A stretch of DNA of 27,314 nucleotides from Spirochaetia bacterium (GCA_025997715.1 BNUY01000022.1:1-27314); one strand, 5' to 3'. Positions 7,766 through 14,758 are shown, counted from the stretch's first letter. Translations and numbers: made by a program. Notes: generated from the letters alone by a model not told the origin.

Positions 7766-8944
7766 TCACCCAATCTGTTTCCGGTACGCTGCAATATAGG
7801 GCGCCAGCCGTTCCCGTTTTTCCCCGGGATAGGTTTCGTAAAAAGTGCCCCCCATCGTAAAACAGGCGAAACCCCCGGCGGCGGTCCCCAGGATGCAGGC
7901 CTCCCGGAGATCAATGGTCCCCTTTGACGCCAGGGCAAGCTGCTCCGCAATACCGGCGATAATGCCCCCGGCAAAGTTATCGCCGCAGCCGGTGGTGTCC
8001 CCCCGCCGTTCCGGGTGAGCCGCCAAGTCCTGGTTTACGGCCTCAGAGACCGGCAGGGTTTGGGATTCCAGGGGGCGGCATACCCCCTTGCCCGCAGCAA
8101 TCCTGATGGACTGCGCCCCTTCGGTAATCAACACCGCTCCGGTTCCCTGGGCAAGGAACCACGCCGCCGCATCTTCCGAAGAGGAACAGCCCGATGTTTT
8201 TATGGCCTCGTCATGGTCGGCAATAAGGACATCAATAGAAGGATAGGCATCGTCCCGGAGCCCGAGTTTCCATTTTTGGCCAGGGGCGTTGATTTCACTG
8301 CGGTAATCGTACACCAGATTCACCACCGTTACTGCGCCGCTTTTCCGGGCCCGGCTCAGGAGTTCCGTCATGCCGTCATGGAGGGGCGGGGTCAGGCCGG
8401 TTCCGCCCAGGGCGATGATATGGGCATCGAAAAAATCATTTCCTAAATCTGCGGGGGAAAAATTACGGGCCGCCCCTAACAGGTTGATAAAGGTGCGTTC
8501 GCCGTGGCCGTTATGGTACCGGGGGTCCAAAAGTACATCCGACCGGGGGGTGGCACCGGGTTTTGCTAAGAGACGGCGCCCCAGGGAGGGAAGCCGGGAA
8601 AGGGCCGCTTCCACCAGATCCCCGGTTTCATCGGAACCCCGGATGCCGAAAAAACACACCCGGGCGGTTTCCCCCAGCACCTGGGCGGCATGGGTTAGTG
8701 ATACTACCGAAGGGCCCCCCAGGTTGTGGGACGCCGGGGGCATTCCGCCGCTTATATCCTTCAGGGCGGTTTCGTAGGGTTTTCCCCTGAAGCGTTCAAA
8801 ATCTTCGGCGAAGACCAGCCGCCCCGGACTCAAGCCGCCGTCCCCTTCCTGCCGGGAACGGGCCTGCTGAAACGCGGGGGCGGAAAAATCAATCGAAGGG
8901 TAGAGAAAATCGATTAAACAACAGCCGGTTCCGTGAATAGTCAT
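7766..8944 (-). CDS. PfkB-family carbohydrate kinase
   Basis: This is an ATP-dependent kinase of the ribokinase/PfkB fold, 392 aa, slightly longer than the usual 300-340. The second PfkB signature, GDTTGCGDNFAGG (about residues 314-326), contains the catalytic-base Asp and anion hole. The N-terminal part has the family's GGPSVVSLTHAAQVLGE glycine-rich substrate region and a FFGIRGSDETG turn. Its ATG overlaps the stop of the upstream dehydrogenase gene in an ATGA, so the two are translationally coupled. With a MtlD-like partner, a sugar or sugar-alcohol substrate (fructose, mannitol or similar) is plausible, but the substrate cannot be decided from sequence. It converges with the histidine kinase gene, leaving 49 bp between them. 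Confidence 0.85.
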   Translation of the reverse strand: MTIHGTGCCLIDFLYPSIDFSAPAFQQARSRQEGDGGLSPGRLVFAEDFERFRGKPYETALKDISGGMPPASHNLGGPSVVSLTHAAQVLGETARVCFFGIRGSDETGDLVEAALSRLPSLGRRLLAKPGATPRSDVLLDPRYHNGHGERTFINLLGAARNFSPADLGNDFFDAHIIALGGTGLTPPLHDGMTELLSRARKSGAVTVVNLVYDYRSEINAPGQKWKLGLRDDAYPSIDVLIADHDEAIKTSGCSSSEDAAAWFLAQGTGAVLITEGAQSIRIAAGKGVCRPLESQTLPVSEAVNQDLAAHPERRGDTTGCGDNFAGGIIAGIAEQLALASKGTIDLREACILGTAAGGFACFTMGGTFYETYPGEKRERLAPYIAAYRKQIG

Positions 8945-10155
8945 CCTGCGTCCCCTTCTCTCAATAGATCTATTACTTTTTTGTCAACAGCATTACTACT
9001 ATCCAAGCCGGAAACTTTTTGTAAAACTTCTGCAAGCTGAACGGACCCCCCGGAACGGAATTGGGCATCCGCAGGGAAGAGGATGCCCTTTTCGTCGGTT
9101 GCCGCAAAGTTCAGCGCCGCCTTATACACCGCGGCAATTGCGCCAAAGGGGACATCCCGTTTTGCGCAGAGCAGCATGGCCCCCACCAGGCGATCGTCCC
9201 GGCTTAACTTCCGGCTGAGGTCCCGGCCTACCCGGTGAACCGTATCTCCCAGGGCGGAATTCTTAAACCGGAAGAGCAGATCTTCCATATGATCCAGGAG
9301 TTCCTGCCGGCTGTATGCGCCGGGATATTCTAAAGCCAGGGCATTGACCGACTCATTCATGGCCGCCCTGACCCCCGCTTCAACCCCCTCCAGCTTCAAT
9401 GCCCCGGCAATGAAGGGCTCCTTGGGATTTTTCTGATACCCCAGGTAGGCCGTGGCGGCATGGCCCAAATTATGCACAAAAAGCTTCCGGTCCACAAATG
9501 CCTCAATGGGTTCCGACGGGCACAGGCCGGGTATATCCGGCAGAGGTCCTTTAAAGCCCCGCTTATCCAGGATAAGGGTCTCGTATTCCTCCGCAAAAAG
9601 CCGGAGCGGGTCCTCCGCCAAATCCGTTTTCCGCATGAGGGGCACCATTTTTCCGATACTGGTCTCCACCAGTCCCACCAGGCGAGAAAAGGGATACGCC
9701 GGCCCCAACTCCTGGGTAAGGATCTTCTTGAAAAGTTCCGGGGCGGTCCGGTCATTTTCCGCAATAATAATATCCAGGGGCCGCTCCGGTTCCTTTTTGA
9801 AGCGCTTCTCCAAGCCGCGGGCTAAGACCGGCAGTACCTTGGGAAGTGCTCCTTTACCCACACTGGTTGCGGCCATATCCGCGCCGGCGATCTCGCCGCT
9901 CACCAGCTCAAGATCCCGTCCATCAACCGCCCGCACCGGCCCGATACGCCGCTTTTCATCGGCCTGTCCTTCCCGCTTAATCACCACCGTATAGTATTGC
10001 TCCTGATTCAGGCGGGATACCAGGACGGGATCAACATCAACAAAGACCACGTCCCAGCCGGCGCGGGAAAACAAAGCCCCGATAAAAGAGCGGCCGATAT
10101 TTCCGCCGCCAAATTGTACCAGTTTCATGTTGTTATTGTAGTCCTGGCTGCCCAT
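8941..10155 (-). CDS. mtlD: Mannitol-1-phosphate 5-dehydrogenase-like protein
   Basis: This NAD-dependent polyol-phosphate dehydrogenase is expected to interconvert mannitol 1-phosphate and fructose 6-phosphate in the cytoplasm. The Rossmann motif is MKLVQFGGGNIGRSFIGALF, matching the MtlD N-terminus, followed by VVFVDVD for the nucleotide ribose. The catalytic segment KLFVHNLGHAATAYLGY (about residues 222-238) has the Lys, Asn and His pattern of the polyol long-chain dehydrogenase family. Length (404 aa, or 395 from the second Met) is close to MtlD (~380). The ATG at 10155 gives nine extra residues; the Met at 10128 aligns better with the family and follows a CCAGGA sequence, so it may be the true start. 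It forms an operon with the PfkB kinase. The IS1595 transposon inserted about 60 bp upstream, perhaps cutting the gene from part of its promoter region. Confidence 0.8.
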   Translation of the reverse strand: MGSQDYNNNMKLVQFGGGNIGRSFIGALFSRAGWDVVFVDVDPVLVSRLNQEQYYTVVIKREGQADEKRRIGPVRAVDGRDLELVSGEIAGADMAATSVGKGALPKVLPVLARGLEKRFKKEPERPLDIIIAENDRTAPELFKKILTQELGPAYPFSRLVGLVETSIGKMVPLMRKTDLAEDPLRLFAEEYETLILDKRGFKGPLPDIPGLCPSEPIEAFVDRKLFVHNLGHAATAYLGYQKNPKEPFIAGALKLEGVEAGVRAAMNESVNALALEYPGAYSRQELLDHMEDLLFRFKNSALGDTVHRVGRDLSRKLSRDDRLVGAMLLCAKRDVPFGAIAAVYKAALNFAATDEKGILFPADAQFRSGGSVQLAEVLQKVSGLDSSNAVDKKVIDLLREGDAG

Positions 10156-10208
10156 GTTAGTCTATACTTTCCATTCCCGCTCAATTGTATAAAAAAGTAT
10201 ACGCCTGA

Positions 10209-10216
10209 TAATATTA
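10209..10216. repeat. 8-bp target site duplication, left
   Basis: TAATATTA directly before the left inverted end at 10217; the identical 8 bp follow the right end at 14177-14184. Eight base pairs is the duplication length known for the IS1595 family. Confidence 0.95.
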
Positions 10217-10309
10217 GGCTCTGTTCCATAAAGCGGGGCCTACTCCAAAAAAATCGTAATTTTTCACGAAATCTTCCAAATTATGCTTACATAATAGGCA
10301 TAGGAGAAG

Positions 10310-11293
10310 ATGATGACAGGAACAAGTTTAGAAGCCATACTTAAAACACTCACCATTGAAGATAAAAAATCTCTCATTGAAACCCTGTCGAGAGATGTCC
10401 TTAAAATTGAAGCCAATTCCGTATTCCATAACTTGTCATCCAATACCGCAAAATGTCCCCATTGTGGCTCCTACCACATAATCAAAAAAGGCTTACGGAA
10501 TGGAAAACAAGTGTTTCATTGCAAAGATTGTGGAGTAAAGTTTTCCATTCAAACTAAAACTCCGCTTCAAAACACCAAGAAGCCCGTTGAAATCTGGTCT
10601 CAATACATCAATCTTATGGTCGATGGTCTTTCTTTAAGAGCCATAGCCGAAAACCTCAAAATCAATCTTAAAACAGCCTTCTACTGGAGACACAAAATCC
10701 TTACCGCCGTCCAGTCAGTCAAAAGCGCAAAACTTTCCGGTATAGTGGAAGCAGATGAGACCTACTTTCCAAAGTCAAACAAAGGTAGCAAAAACCTCCC
10801 CGCTGGAACCGCCCGTGAGCGTGGTAAATCAAAGTTTAGTGTTAGTAAAAGAGGACTCTCCAAAAATCAAGTCTGTGTCATAACCGCCCTTGACAGAAAC
10901 AATCACTTCTTCAATCAGCCGGTAGGTTATGGCAAGGTAACAAAAATGGAGATTAGGCAGAATCTTTCACAACAAATCGTCAAAGGTTCAACTCTGGTAA
11001 CTGACGGTGATAAATCCTACAAGACACTTAACAATGTCAAACTTATACAGATTGTCGGCGGTATCACTAACGACAAGAGATACAACATAGCAAGGACTAA
11101 CGCCTACCACAATGACCTCAAACACTTCCTTGACAGATTCCGTGGTGTAGCCACCAAATACCTTGACAACTATGTCAACTTCTTTAAGGCAATCAAAATC
11201 AGCAATCTCAACTTTGACAATGTAGTGTCAATCAACACCTACACAAGACAAGAAGACATCAACAACAAAGTAGAGTTTAAGAGAGCGGCGTAA
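10310..11293 (+). CDS. IS1595-family transposase (ISXO2-like)
   Basis: This 327-aa DDE-type transposase would move the surrounding transposon. An N-terminal zinc-binding motif has Cys at 49, 52, 71 and 74 (CPHC ... CKDC), followed by a helix-turn-helix-like stretch (GLSLRAIAENLKIN). The catalytic core shows VEADETYF (Asp about 149) and LVTDGDKSY (Asp about 232). The third-residue region is NAYHNDLKHFLDRFRGVATK, in which the Asn/His position takes the place of Glu, as in the ISXO2-like domain. The leader has AGGAG just before two adjacent ATG codons; the second (10313) has the better spacing. The reading frame is intact, so the element may still be active. Its last ~20 codons are duplicated at 11701-11754. 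Confidence 0.93.
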   Translation: MMTGTSLEAILKTLTIEDKKSLIETLSRDVLKIEANSVFHNLSSNTAKCPHCGSYHIIKKGLRNGKQVFHCKDCGVKFSIQTKTPLQNTKKPVEIWSQYINLMVDGLSLRAIAENLKINLKTAFYWRHKILTAVQSVKSAKLSGIVEADETYFPKSNKGSKNLPAGTARERGKSKFSVSKRGLSKNQVCVITALDRNNHFFNQPVGYGKVTKMEIRQNLSQQIVKGSTLVTDGDKSYKTLNNVKLIQIVGGITNDKRYNIARTNAYHNDLKHFLDRFRGVATKYLDNYVNFFKAIKISNLNFDNVVSINTYTRQEDINNKVEFKRAA

Positions 11294-11304
11294 ATCTTAC
11301 TAAC
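11248..11304 (+). repeat. Transposase tail, copy 1 of a direct repeat
   Basis: The sequence from ACAAGAAGACATCAACAA through the transposase stop to CTTACTAA recurs at 11701-11754 with a 3-bp deletion and a few substitutions. The two copies bracket the first passenger ORF. Confidence 0.8.
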
Positions 11305-11418
11305 TTTTTTCTCTAAATCTTTGTTAATATCATACTAAACATCAGTAACCCGCAACCTAAATTATGGTCTTGAGCAATTAGGAAAATATATTATGGTGGT
11401 GGTGAGGATCGGAAAAAT

Positions 11419-11658
11419 ATGATTTTAATAGATTATCCTCTTAATAGCAGTGACATCTACATTGTAAAAAACTGGCTTGCACAAAATAATATTGAAGCCG
11501 GAGATATTGAAGTTTTTACAAGCCTTCTTTCAAAAGGTGAAACAATAGAAAAGGCTCTTGAAATTGTCCACGAATTGTGGATTACAAGTTGTGATATAAT
11601 GGTTCGATATTGCAAAGTAGGGACTTTAATGGGCGGAGCCAGTGGTAGTGGGCTTTAG
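11419..11658 (+). CDS. Small unknown passenger protein (79 aa)
   Basis: I do not recognise this protein. It reads MILIDYPLNSSDIYIVKNWL at the start and is mostly alpha-helical by eye, ending in a glycine/serine-rich tail (GTLMGGASGSGL). A GGA sits five bases before the ATG. It lies between two direct copies of the transposase tail, which suggests it came in as an exchangeable cargo unit. It has no membrane segment or signal peptide. The acidic, helical shape would fit a small regulator or inhibitor, but this is a guess. Confidence 0.5.
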   Translation: MILIDYPLNSSDIYIVKNWLAQNNIEAGDIEVFTSLLSKGETIEKALEIVHELWITSCDIMVRYCKVGTLMGGASGSGL

Positions 11659-11700
11659 AATATATCTACAAAATCAACAAATGTAAGCAACACCTCAAAA

Positions 11701-11754
11701 ACAAGAAGACATCAACAAAGTAGAGTTTAAGATAGCCGCTTAAAATCTTACTAA
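11701..11754 (+). repeat. Relic of a second transposase tail, copy 2 of the direct repeat
   Basis: In the right frame it reads QKQEDINKVEFKIAA and a stop, versus RQEDINNKVEFKRAA and a stop at the end of the real transposase. The transposase gene that once preceded it is gone. Confidence 0.8.
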
Positions 11755-11760
11755 ATATAC

Positions 11761-12698
11761 ATGGCTTTTTTAGATTTTTTTAAGACTAACGGTGATAATA
11801 CACTTTTGAACGCAACAACAACCGACCCTGGACTTATGACGCCCGATGATAAAGCAATGTTTAGTAATCTAGTTACTCTTAGTTCTATTACTGCACCTAC
11901 AACTGGTGGAACATTAATATCCCTCAGCACTAAACATGGCTCAAACTTAGAAATAATGTTGCTCTCTGGATGTTATCGGTATGAAATGAAGGGGGGAACA
12001 GGAGGTAGAGGTGGGAGTAGTAAACATAATGGATCACAAAATGGTGGTTTAGGGGCGGATGGAGAAATTAAAACTGGAACTTTTGTTATACCTGTATCAC
12101 AAACACTCTTTTATGGTATTGGTGGTCCTGGACAAAATGGTGGACAAGGAAACGGCGATAGTGGTGGTGGGGATACTCAAAGTGGTGGTGGAGGAGGGGC
12201 TTCTGGTGGAAACACATACTTTGTAGCCAATGGCCTTTTTATCTATGCGTTAGGTGGAGCTGGAGGTGGTGGTTCAGGTGCTAATGGATCCGGCAAAAAC
12301 GGCGGCGGTGGTGCAGGAGGGGGAGCGGGTTATGGCACGGGCGGTAATGGTTCCTCCAGCGATGGTAAAGGTGGTACAGGTGGAACCAGTACTTCTGGTG
12401 GCAATGGAGGAGACGGCGCCGGCGGCGCCTTCTCGCCGGTAGTGGGGGAGAAGGACCTGTAGGAGGCTCAGGACTGACCGGTGGAGCTACTAAGACAGTA
12501 AAAACTACTACTCCCTATGACTTTACTGTGTTTAAAGGTGGTATGGGAGGACAGTATGGCCTCGGCGTGGGCATGAACGCTTACTATTCCGGAGGCGAGG
12601 GTGGGCAGGATCATATAGTAGGCACTAATGTTGCAGGATGTGGTTATTTAAAGATTTATAAAACTTTTAACTTTGAACCTGTTGTAAAGTTGGTGTAA
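11761..12698 (+). pseudogene. Glycine-rich passenger protein, probably frameshifted
   Basis: The first frame runs from ATG 11761 to a stop at 12462. It has a ~75-residue N-terminal part (MAFLDFFKTNGDNTLLNATT ...) and a long run of glycine-rich repeats with Ser, Asn and Ala. The coding signal then moves to the -1 frame near 12425-12445, giving SGGEGPVGGSGLTGGATKTV, more glycine-rich sequence, and the end CGYLKIYKTF through to KLV at 12696-12698. The ending looks like a natural beta-sandwich finish of phage glycine-rich fibre-type proteins. The shift falls in GGCGCCGGCGGCGCC, a palindrome prone to slippage. The protein could still be made by ribosomal frameshifting or as a truncated form. Glycine-rich domains of this kind occur in tail-fibre proteins, matching its S74 neighbour. 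No SD sequence is seen. Confidence 0.7.
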
Positions 12699-12766
12699 TT
12701 AAAGACTAATTATGAATTTCGATAAAATCTATGAAGCGACACAAAAATTAGACGCACCACCGAGAG

Positions 12767-13204
12767 TTAAGGTTTAGTCTGTTTTTTTAGTTGCTCAACT
12801 TCCGCCGTCAATTCCTGTATGGATTTTAATAATAATCCTATCGTAGTATTGATTTTCATACTCTTCTGGTCTTTTCCTGATAAAAGAGGCGTAGTTTCCT
12901 CCGCTATGAATCCAATTTGAGGTTCACCTTTATCATCAGTCTTAAAATTGTAAGAAACGATGTTTAGGTCTTTGATAATGTCGAGTGCTGAATCCTCGAA
13001 AGGTTTTATGTCTTGTTTTGCTTCCTTGGTTGATGTTGCGTTAAAATAGGGTGCTGTAAGAGGTCCTGCCATAGTATCCCCATCAGCGTCATACTTATTA
13101 ACAACATATTTATCACATGCTTTTAAGACATACTCTACATTAGCGGCGCATTTTATCTCGTCAGGATAAGCGCCATACCAGTCATTATATATTCTTGTAG
13201 CCAT
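12767..13204 (-). CDS. Small tail-fibre-like protein with S74 intramolecular chaperone domain
   Basis: This 145-aa protein has a short N-terminal part, one tail-fibre-like repeat (NKYDADGDTMAGPLTAPYF, about 36-54) and a C-terminal S74 endosialidase-type chaperone domain (about 58-145). Diagnostic pieces are STKEAKQDIKPFEDS, IGFIAEE, the NTTIGLLLKSIQEL helix and a final coiled coil (TAEVEQLKKQ). In phage fibres this domain drives trimer folding and then cleaves itself off with a Ser-Lys pair. Ser58 and Lys63 here have the five-residue spacing known from endosialidase. The protein is far shorter than a real fibre, so it is either a relic or a stand-alone chaperone for the glycine-rich protein. 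It is transcribed opposite to its neighbours, which is unusual within an IS. Confidence 0.75.
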   Translation of the reverse strand: MATRIYNDWYGAYPDEIKCAANVEYVLKACDKYVVNKYDADGDTMAGPLTAPYFNATSTKEAKQDIKPFEDSALDIIKDLNIVSYNFKTDDKGEPQIGFIAEETTPLLSGKDQKSMKINTTIGLLLKSIQELTAEVEQLKKQTKP

Positions 13205-13242
13205 GTTTAATTAGTTATTATTCTTCGACGGACTAATTCTTT

Positions 13243-13902
13243 ATGGAAGATACAACGGAAAAATTGTACGAACAGATTTACAATGACAATCGGTTTGAAC
13301 GGATTTTTAGAGAAGCGGAATCCTCTAAGCATGAAATTGATACAAATAAATTGCCTATTATTGATATTGTAGTCAATGATGATGAACCAAAATATTTTTT
13401 AGCTTTACAGAATTCAAAAACAAAAGATGAAAAGGATGCGGCTCTTGCATCTATAAAGGAATACTATAACACTATTTTTACAAATGATCTTTTGAACAAG
13501 TCTGTTACTAATAATGAGTCTAAAATAAAAATTCAACTTGTAAGAAGAGGTCTTAATCATTGTTTCCAAGAAAGAGGAAATTACAAGCTATGGCCTGCAA
13601 TCAGGTATCTAAAAACAATCATTGAAAACGCATACCATGATGTCCCAGAAGAAAGTCAACATATTGATGACCCAGAAACAACTCGTGGAGATGAGGCTCA
13701 CATTTTTTATTGTAAAGGAAAATACATAACAAAAATAGAAAATAAAGATCAAAAACAAGAAATAAAAGAAGAAATCCATACTTTAAGAATTGCCACAGTA
13801 ACATTCAAACAAGGCAATCAGGTTAATTTCAATCATCTTAGTAAATACAAAGAAAACAACAATGTTTTATGTGTAGAATTAACAGCTATTGACTTTGTAT
13901 AA
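13243..13902 (+). CDS. Unidentified passenger protein (219 aa), possible phage-type nuclease domain
   Basis: The N-terminal ~90 residues are acidic and helical (LYEQIYNDNRFERIFREAES). The C-terminal ~120 residues form an alpha-beta domain: IKIQLVRRGLNHCFQERGNY, then YLKTIIENAYHDVP, a loop, AHIFYCKGKYI and HTLRIATVTFKQ. This order resembles the BECR-type (barnase/EndoU/colicin/RelE) nuclease or LPD domains found in phage and polyvalent proteins, with GLNHCF and the His before the last strands as candidate active-site residues. That comparison comes from memory and is weak. It is divergent from the S74 gene, 38 bp away. Base use is AT-rich. If it is a toxin, the 79-aa ORF or the structured RNA behind it might control it; this is speculation. 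Confidence 0.6.
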   Translation: MEDTTEKLYEQIYNDNRFERIFREAESSKHEIDTNKLPIIDIVVNDDEPKYFLALQNSKTKDEKDAALASIKEYYNTIFTNDLLNKSVTNNESKIKIQLVRRGLNHCFQERGNYKLWPAIRYLKTIIENAYHDVPEESQHIDDPETTRGDEAHIFYCKGKYITKIENKDQKQEIKEEIHTLRIATVTFKQGNQVNFNHLSKYKENNNVLCVELTAIDFV

Positions 13903-13906
13903 AAAA

Positions 13907-14005
13907 AGACCACCCCAAAGCCAATAAGGGATGGTCTAACGCCTCTTGGTAGCTTATCTGGAGGCTACTCAGCCATTACTAAATGGTCAAAGACCACTCA
14001 AGAGG
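13907..14005 (+). ncRNA. Strongly structured RNA candidate behind the passenger gene
   Basis: Two structures follow each other. Hairpin 1 (13907-13937) pairs AGACCACCCC with GGGATGGTCT, with one mismatch. Structure 2 (13942-14005) is closed by CCTCTTG/CAAGAGG and contains GTAGC/GCTAC, CCATT/AATGG and an alternative GGTC/GACC stem, so it forms a multi-branch junction. The sequences AGACCAC and ATGGTC occur in both parts, so they can also pair with each other. There is no U-tract, so a plain terminator is unlikely for this part. I know of no named RNA family that fits. Confidence 0.5.
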
Positions 14006-14102
14006 TTTATAGGACATTAACATAAAAATTAGTCAACGTCCATACCCTTTATGTAAGCAGAAATCTCCAATTTTCGAGCCAAAACGGATAAAATTATAGG
14101 CA

Positions 14103-14125
14103 GTGTGTCAAAATGACGCACTTTT
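14103..14125 (+). terminator. Hairpin with short T run near the transposon's right end
   Basis: GTGTGTCA-AAA-TGACGCAC (one G-U pair) followed by TTTT. It would stop rightward transcription of the cargo before it leaves the element. Confidence 0.55.
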
Positions 14126-14176
14126 AGGTTATGCCAGCCGATTTACGGAGTAGGCCCCGCTTTATGGAACAGAGCC

Positions 14177-14184
14177 TAATATTA
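14177..14184. repeat. 8-bp target site duplication, right
   Basis: TAATATTA, identical to 10209-10216. Confidence 0.95.
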
Positions 14185-14206
14185 TAAAAATGAGCCAGTT
14201 CCAAAA

Positions 14207-14343
14207 TTAGGTAACGGGTAGAAAAAACGAGAGAAACCTTATAGGATGGGATTCACCACGTCTTGAAGATATTTCGTGTATAAAAGCAGACATAACAATG
14301 CAGGAAATTGTTGAACTATTACGGGAAAGCAGGGCTGGAATAT
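14207..14343 (+). pseudogene. Short C-terminal gene remnant between two mobile elements
   Basis: An open frame without a clear start ends at 14343 with SPRLEDISCIKADITMQEIV, then ELLRESRAGI and a stop. The last part resembles the end of Phd/RelB-type antitoxins, but it is too short to assign. It lies between the IS1595 insertion and the MITE, so the rest of the gene may have been lost. It could also be non-coding. Confidence 0.3.
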
Positions 14344-14351
14344 AAAAACAT
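14344..14351. repeat. 8-bp target site duplication of the MITE, left
   Basis: AAAAACAT, repeated exactly at 14626-14633. Confidence 0.85.
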
Positions 14352-14625
14352 GGCTCTGTTCCATAAGACTGCACCTGAAAAAAGTCATAAGTATTTACTT
14401 ACATAATAAGTATAAGAGGTTGTCTATGAAAAGTCTCTGTGATAATTGTATGGAAGAGGACTGTTTGGGGTGTAACTCTCATAAAATGAGCAAAATAAAG
14501 GGGATTGACTGGAAACTTATTGATGTAGCTACAGAAAAACTCCGAAAAAAGGTGCTAAATATTATGGGAAGACCTTTGCCAAAGGAAGATAATCAAGAAC
14601 AGGTACAGCGTCATGGAACAGAACC
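14352..14625 (+). mobile_element. 274-bp MITE-like non-autonomous IS1595-type element
   Basis: The ends are imperfect inverted repeats (GGCTCTGTTCCATAAGACTG at the left; the right end, read inward, is GGTTCTGTTCCATGACGCTG; 16 of 20 match). They are bracketed by the 8-bp duplication AAAAACAT. The first 15 bases match the large IS1595 transposon at 10217, and the leader shares CTTACATAATA with that element's transposase leader. The first 80 bp are identical to 1251-1172. It has no transposase and should be moved in trans by an IS1595-type enzyme. Confidence 0.85.
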
Positions 14626-14638
14626 AAAAACATTGTAA
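14426..14638 (+). CDS. Small ORF carried by the MITE (70 aa)
   Basis: The ORF starts where the transposase gene would start in a full element (MKSLCDNCMEEDCLGCNSHK). It has four Cys in the first ~15 residues (CDNC ... CLGC) that could bind a metal ion, followed by a helical stretch (DVATEKLRKKVLNIMG). The frame runs through the right inverted repeat and the target duplication before stopping, so the C-terminus depends on the insertion site. A GAGG motif lies seven bases upstream of the ATG. I do not recognise a family; it could be a zinc-ribbon-like peptide or a decayed remnant. Confidence 0.4.
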   Translation: MKSLCDNCMEEDCLGCNSHKMSKIKGIDWKLIDVATEKLRKKVLNIMGRPLPKEDNQEQVQRHGTEPKTL

Positions 14639-14758
14639 AAGCCCAAAAACCCCTTGATGCCGTGCAAGCGGCTTTGATACAGCCGGAACGTTATACGAAG
14701 TTTGGACTGCCCCAGCCGCAAAGCGGCTACACTTTAGTTTTTACAACATATGCTCCTT
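14639..14758. other. Gene-free gap with a small hairpin
   Basis: One frame (VKAQKPLDAVQAALIQPERY ...) is open and looks codon-like, but has no start; it may be a gene remnant. AGCCGC-AAA-GCGGCT at 14713-14727 is a 6-bp hairpin that could help end transcription of the minus-strand operon. No strong T run follows it on that strand. Confidence 0.3.

Larger units (their letters stand above)
10217..14176 (+). mobile_element. IS1595-family transposon with passenger genes (3,960 bp)
   Basis: The two ends are perfect 30-bp inverted repeats (10217-10246 and 14147-14176) starting GGCTCTGTTCCATAAAGCGG, flanked by an 8-bp direct duplication. The transposase lies next to the left end. The remaining ~2.85 kb is cargo: a 79-aa ORF, a glycine-rich protein, an S74-domain protein, a 219-aa unknown protein and a structured stretch before the right end. 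IS1595 elements are usually about 1 kb; some subgroups are known to carry passenger genes. Perfect ends and an intact duplication point to a fairly recent insertion. The cargo is poorer in GC than the flanking genes and unrelated to them. Confidence 0.95.

Noticed and set aside
12712..12777. 21-codon ORF MNFDKIYEATQKLDAPPRVK... after the glycine-rich gene
   Set aside because: It is too short to judge and overlaps the end of the S74 gene; no ribosome site beyond chance.
13907..14005. tRNA or tmRNA-like gene
   Set aside because: The outer stem is 7 bp, but there is no T-loop consensus, no 3' CCA and no plausible anticodon arm.
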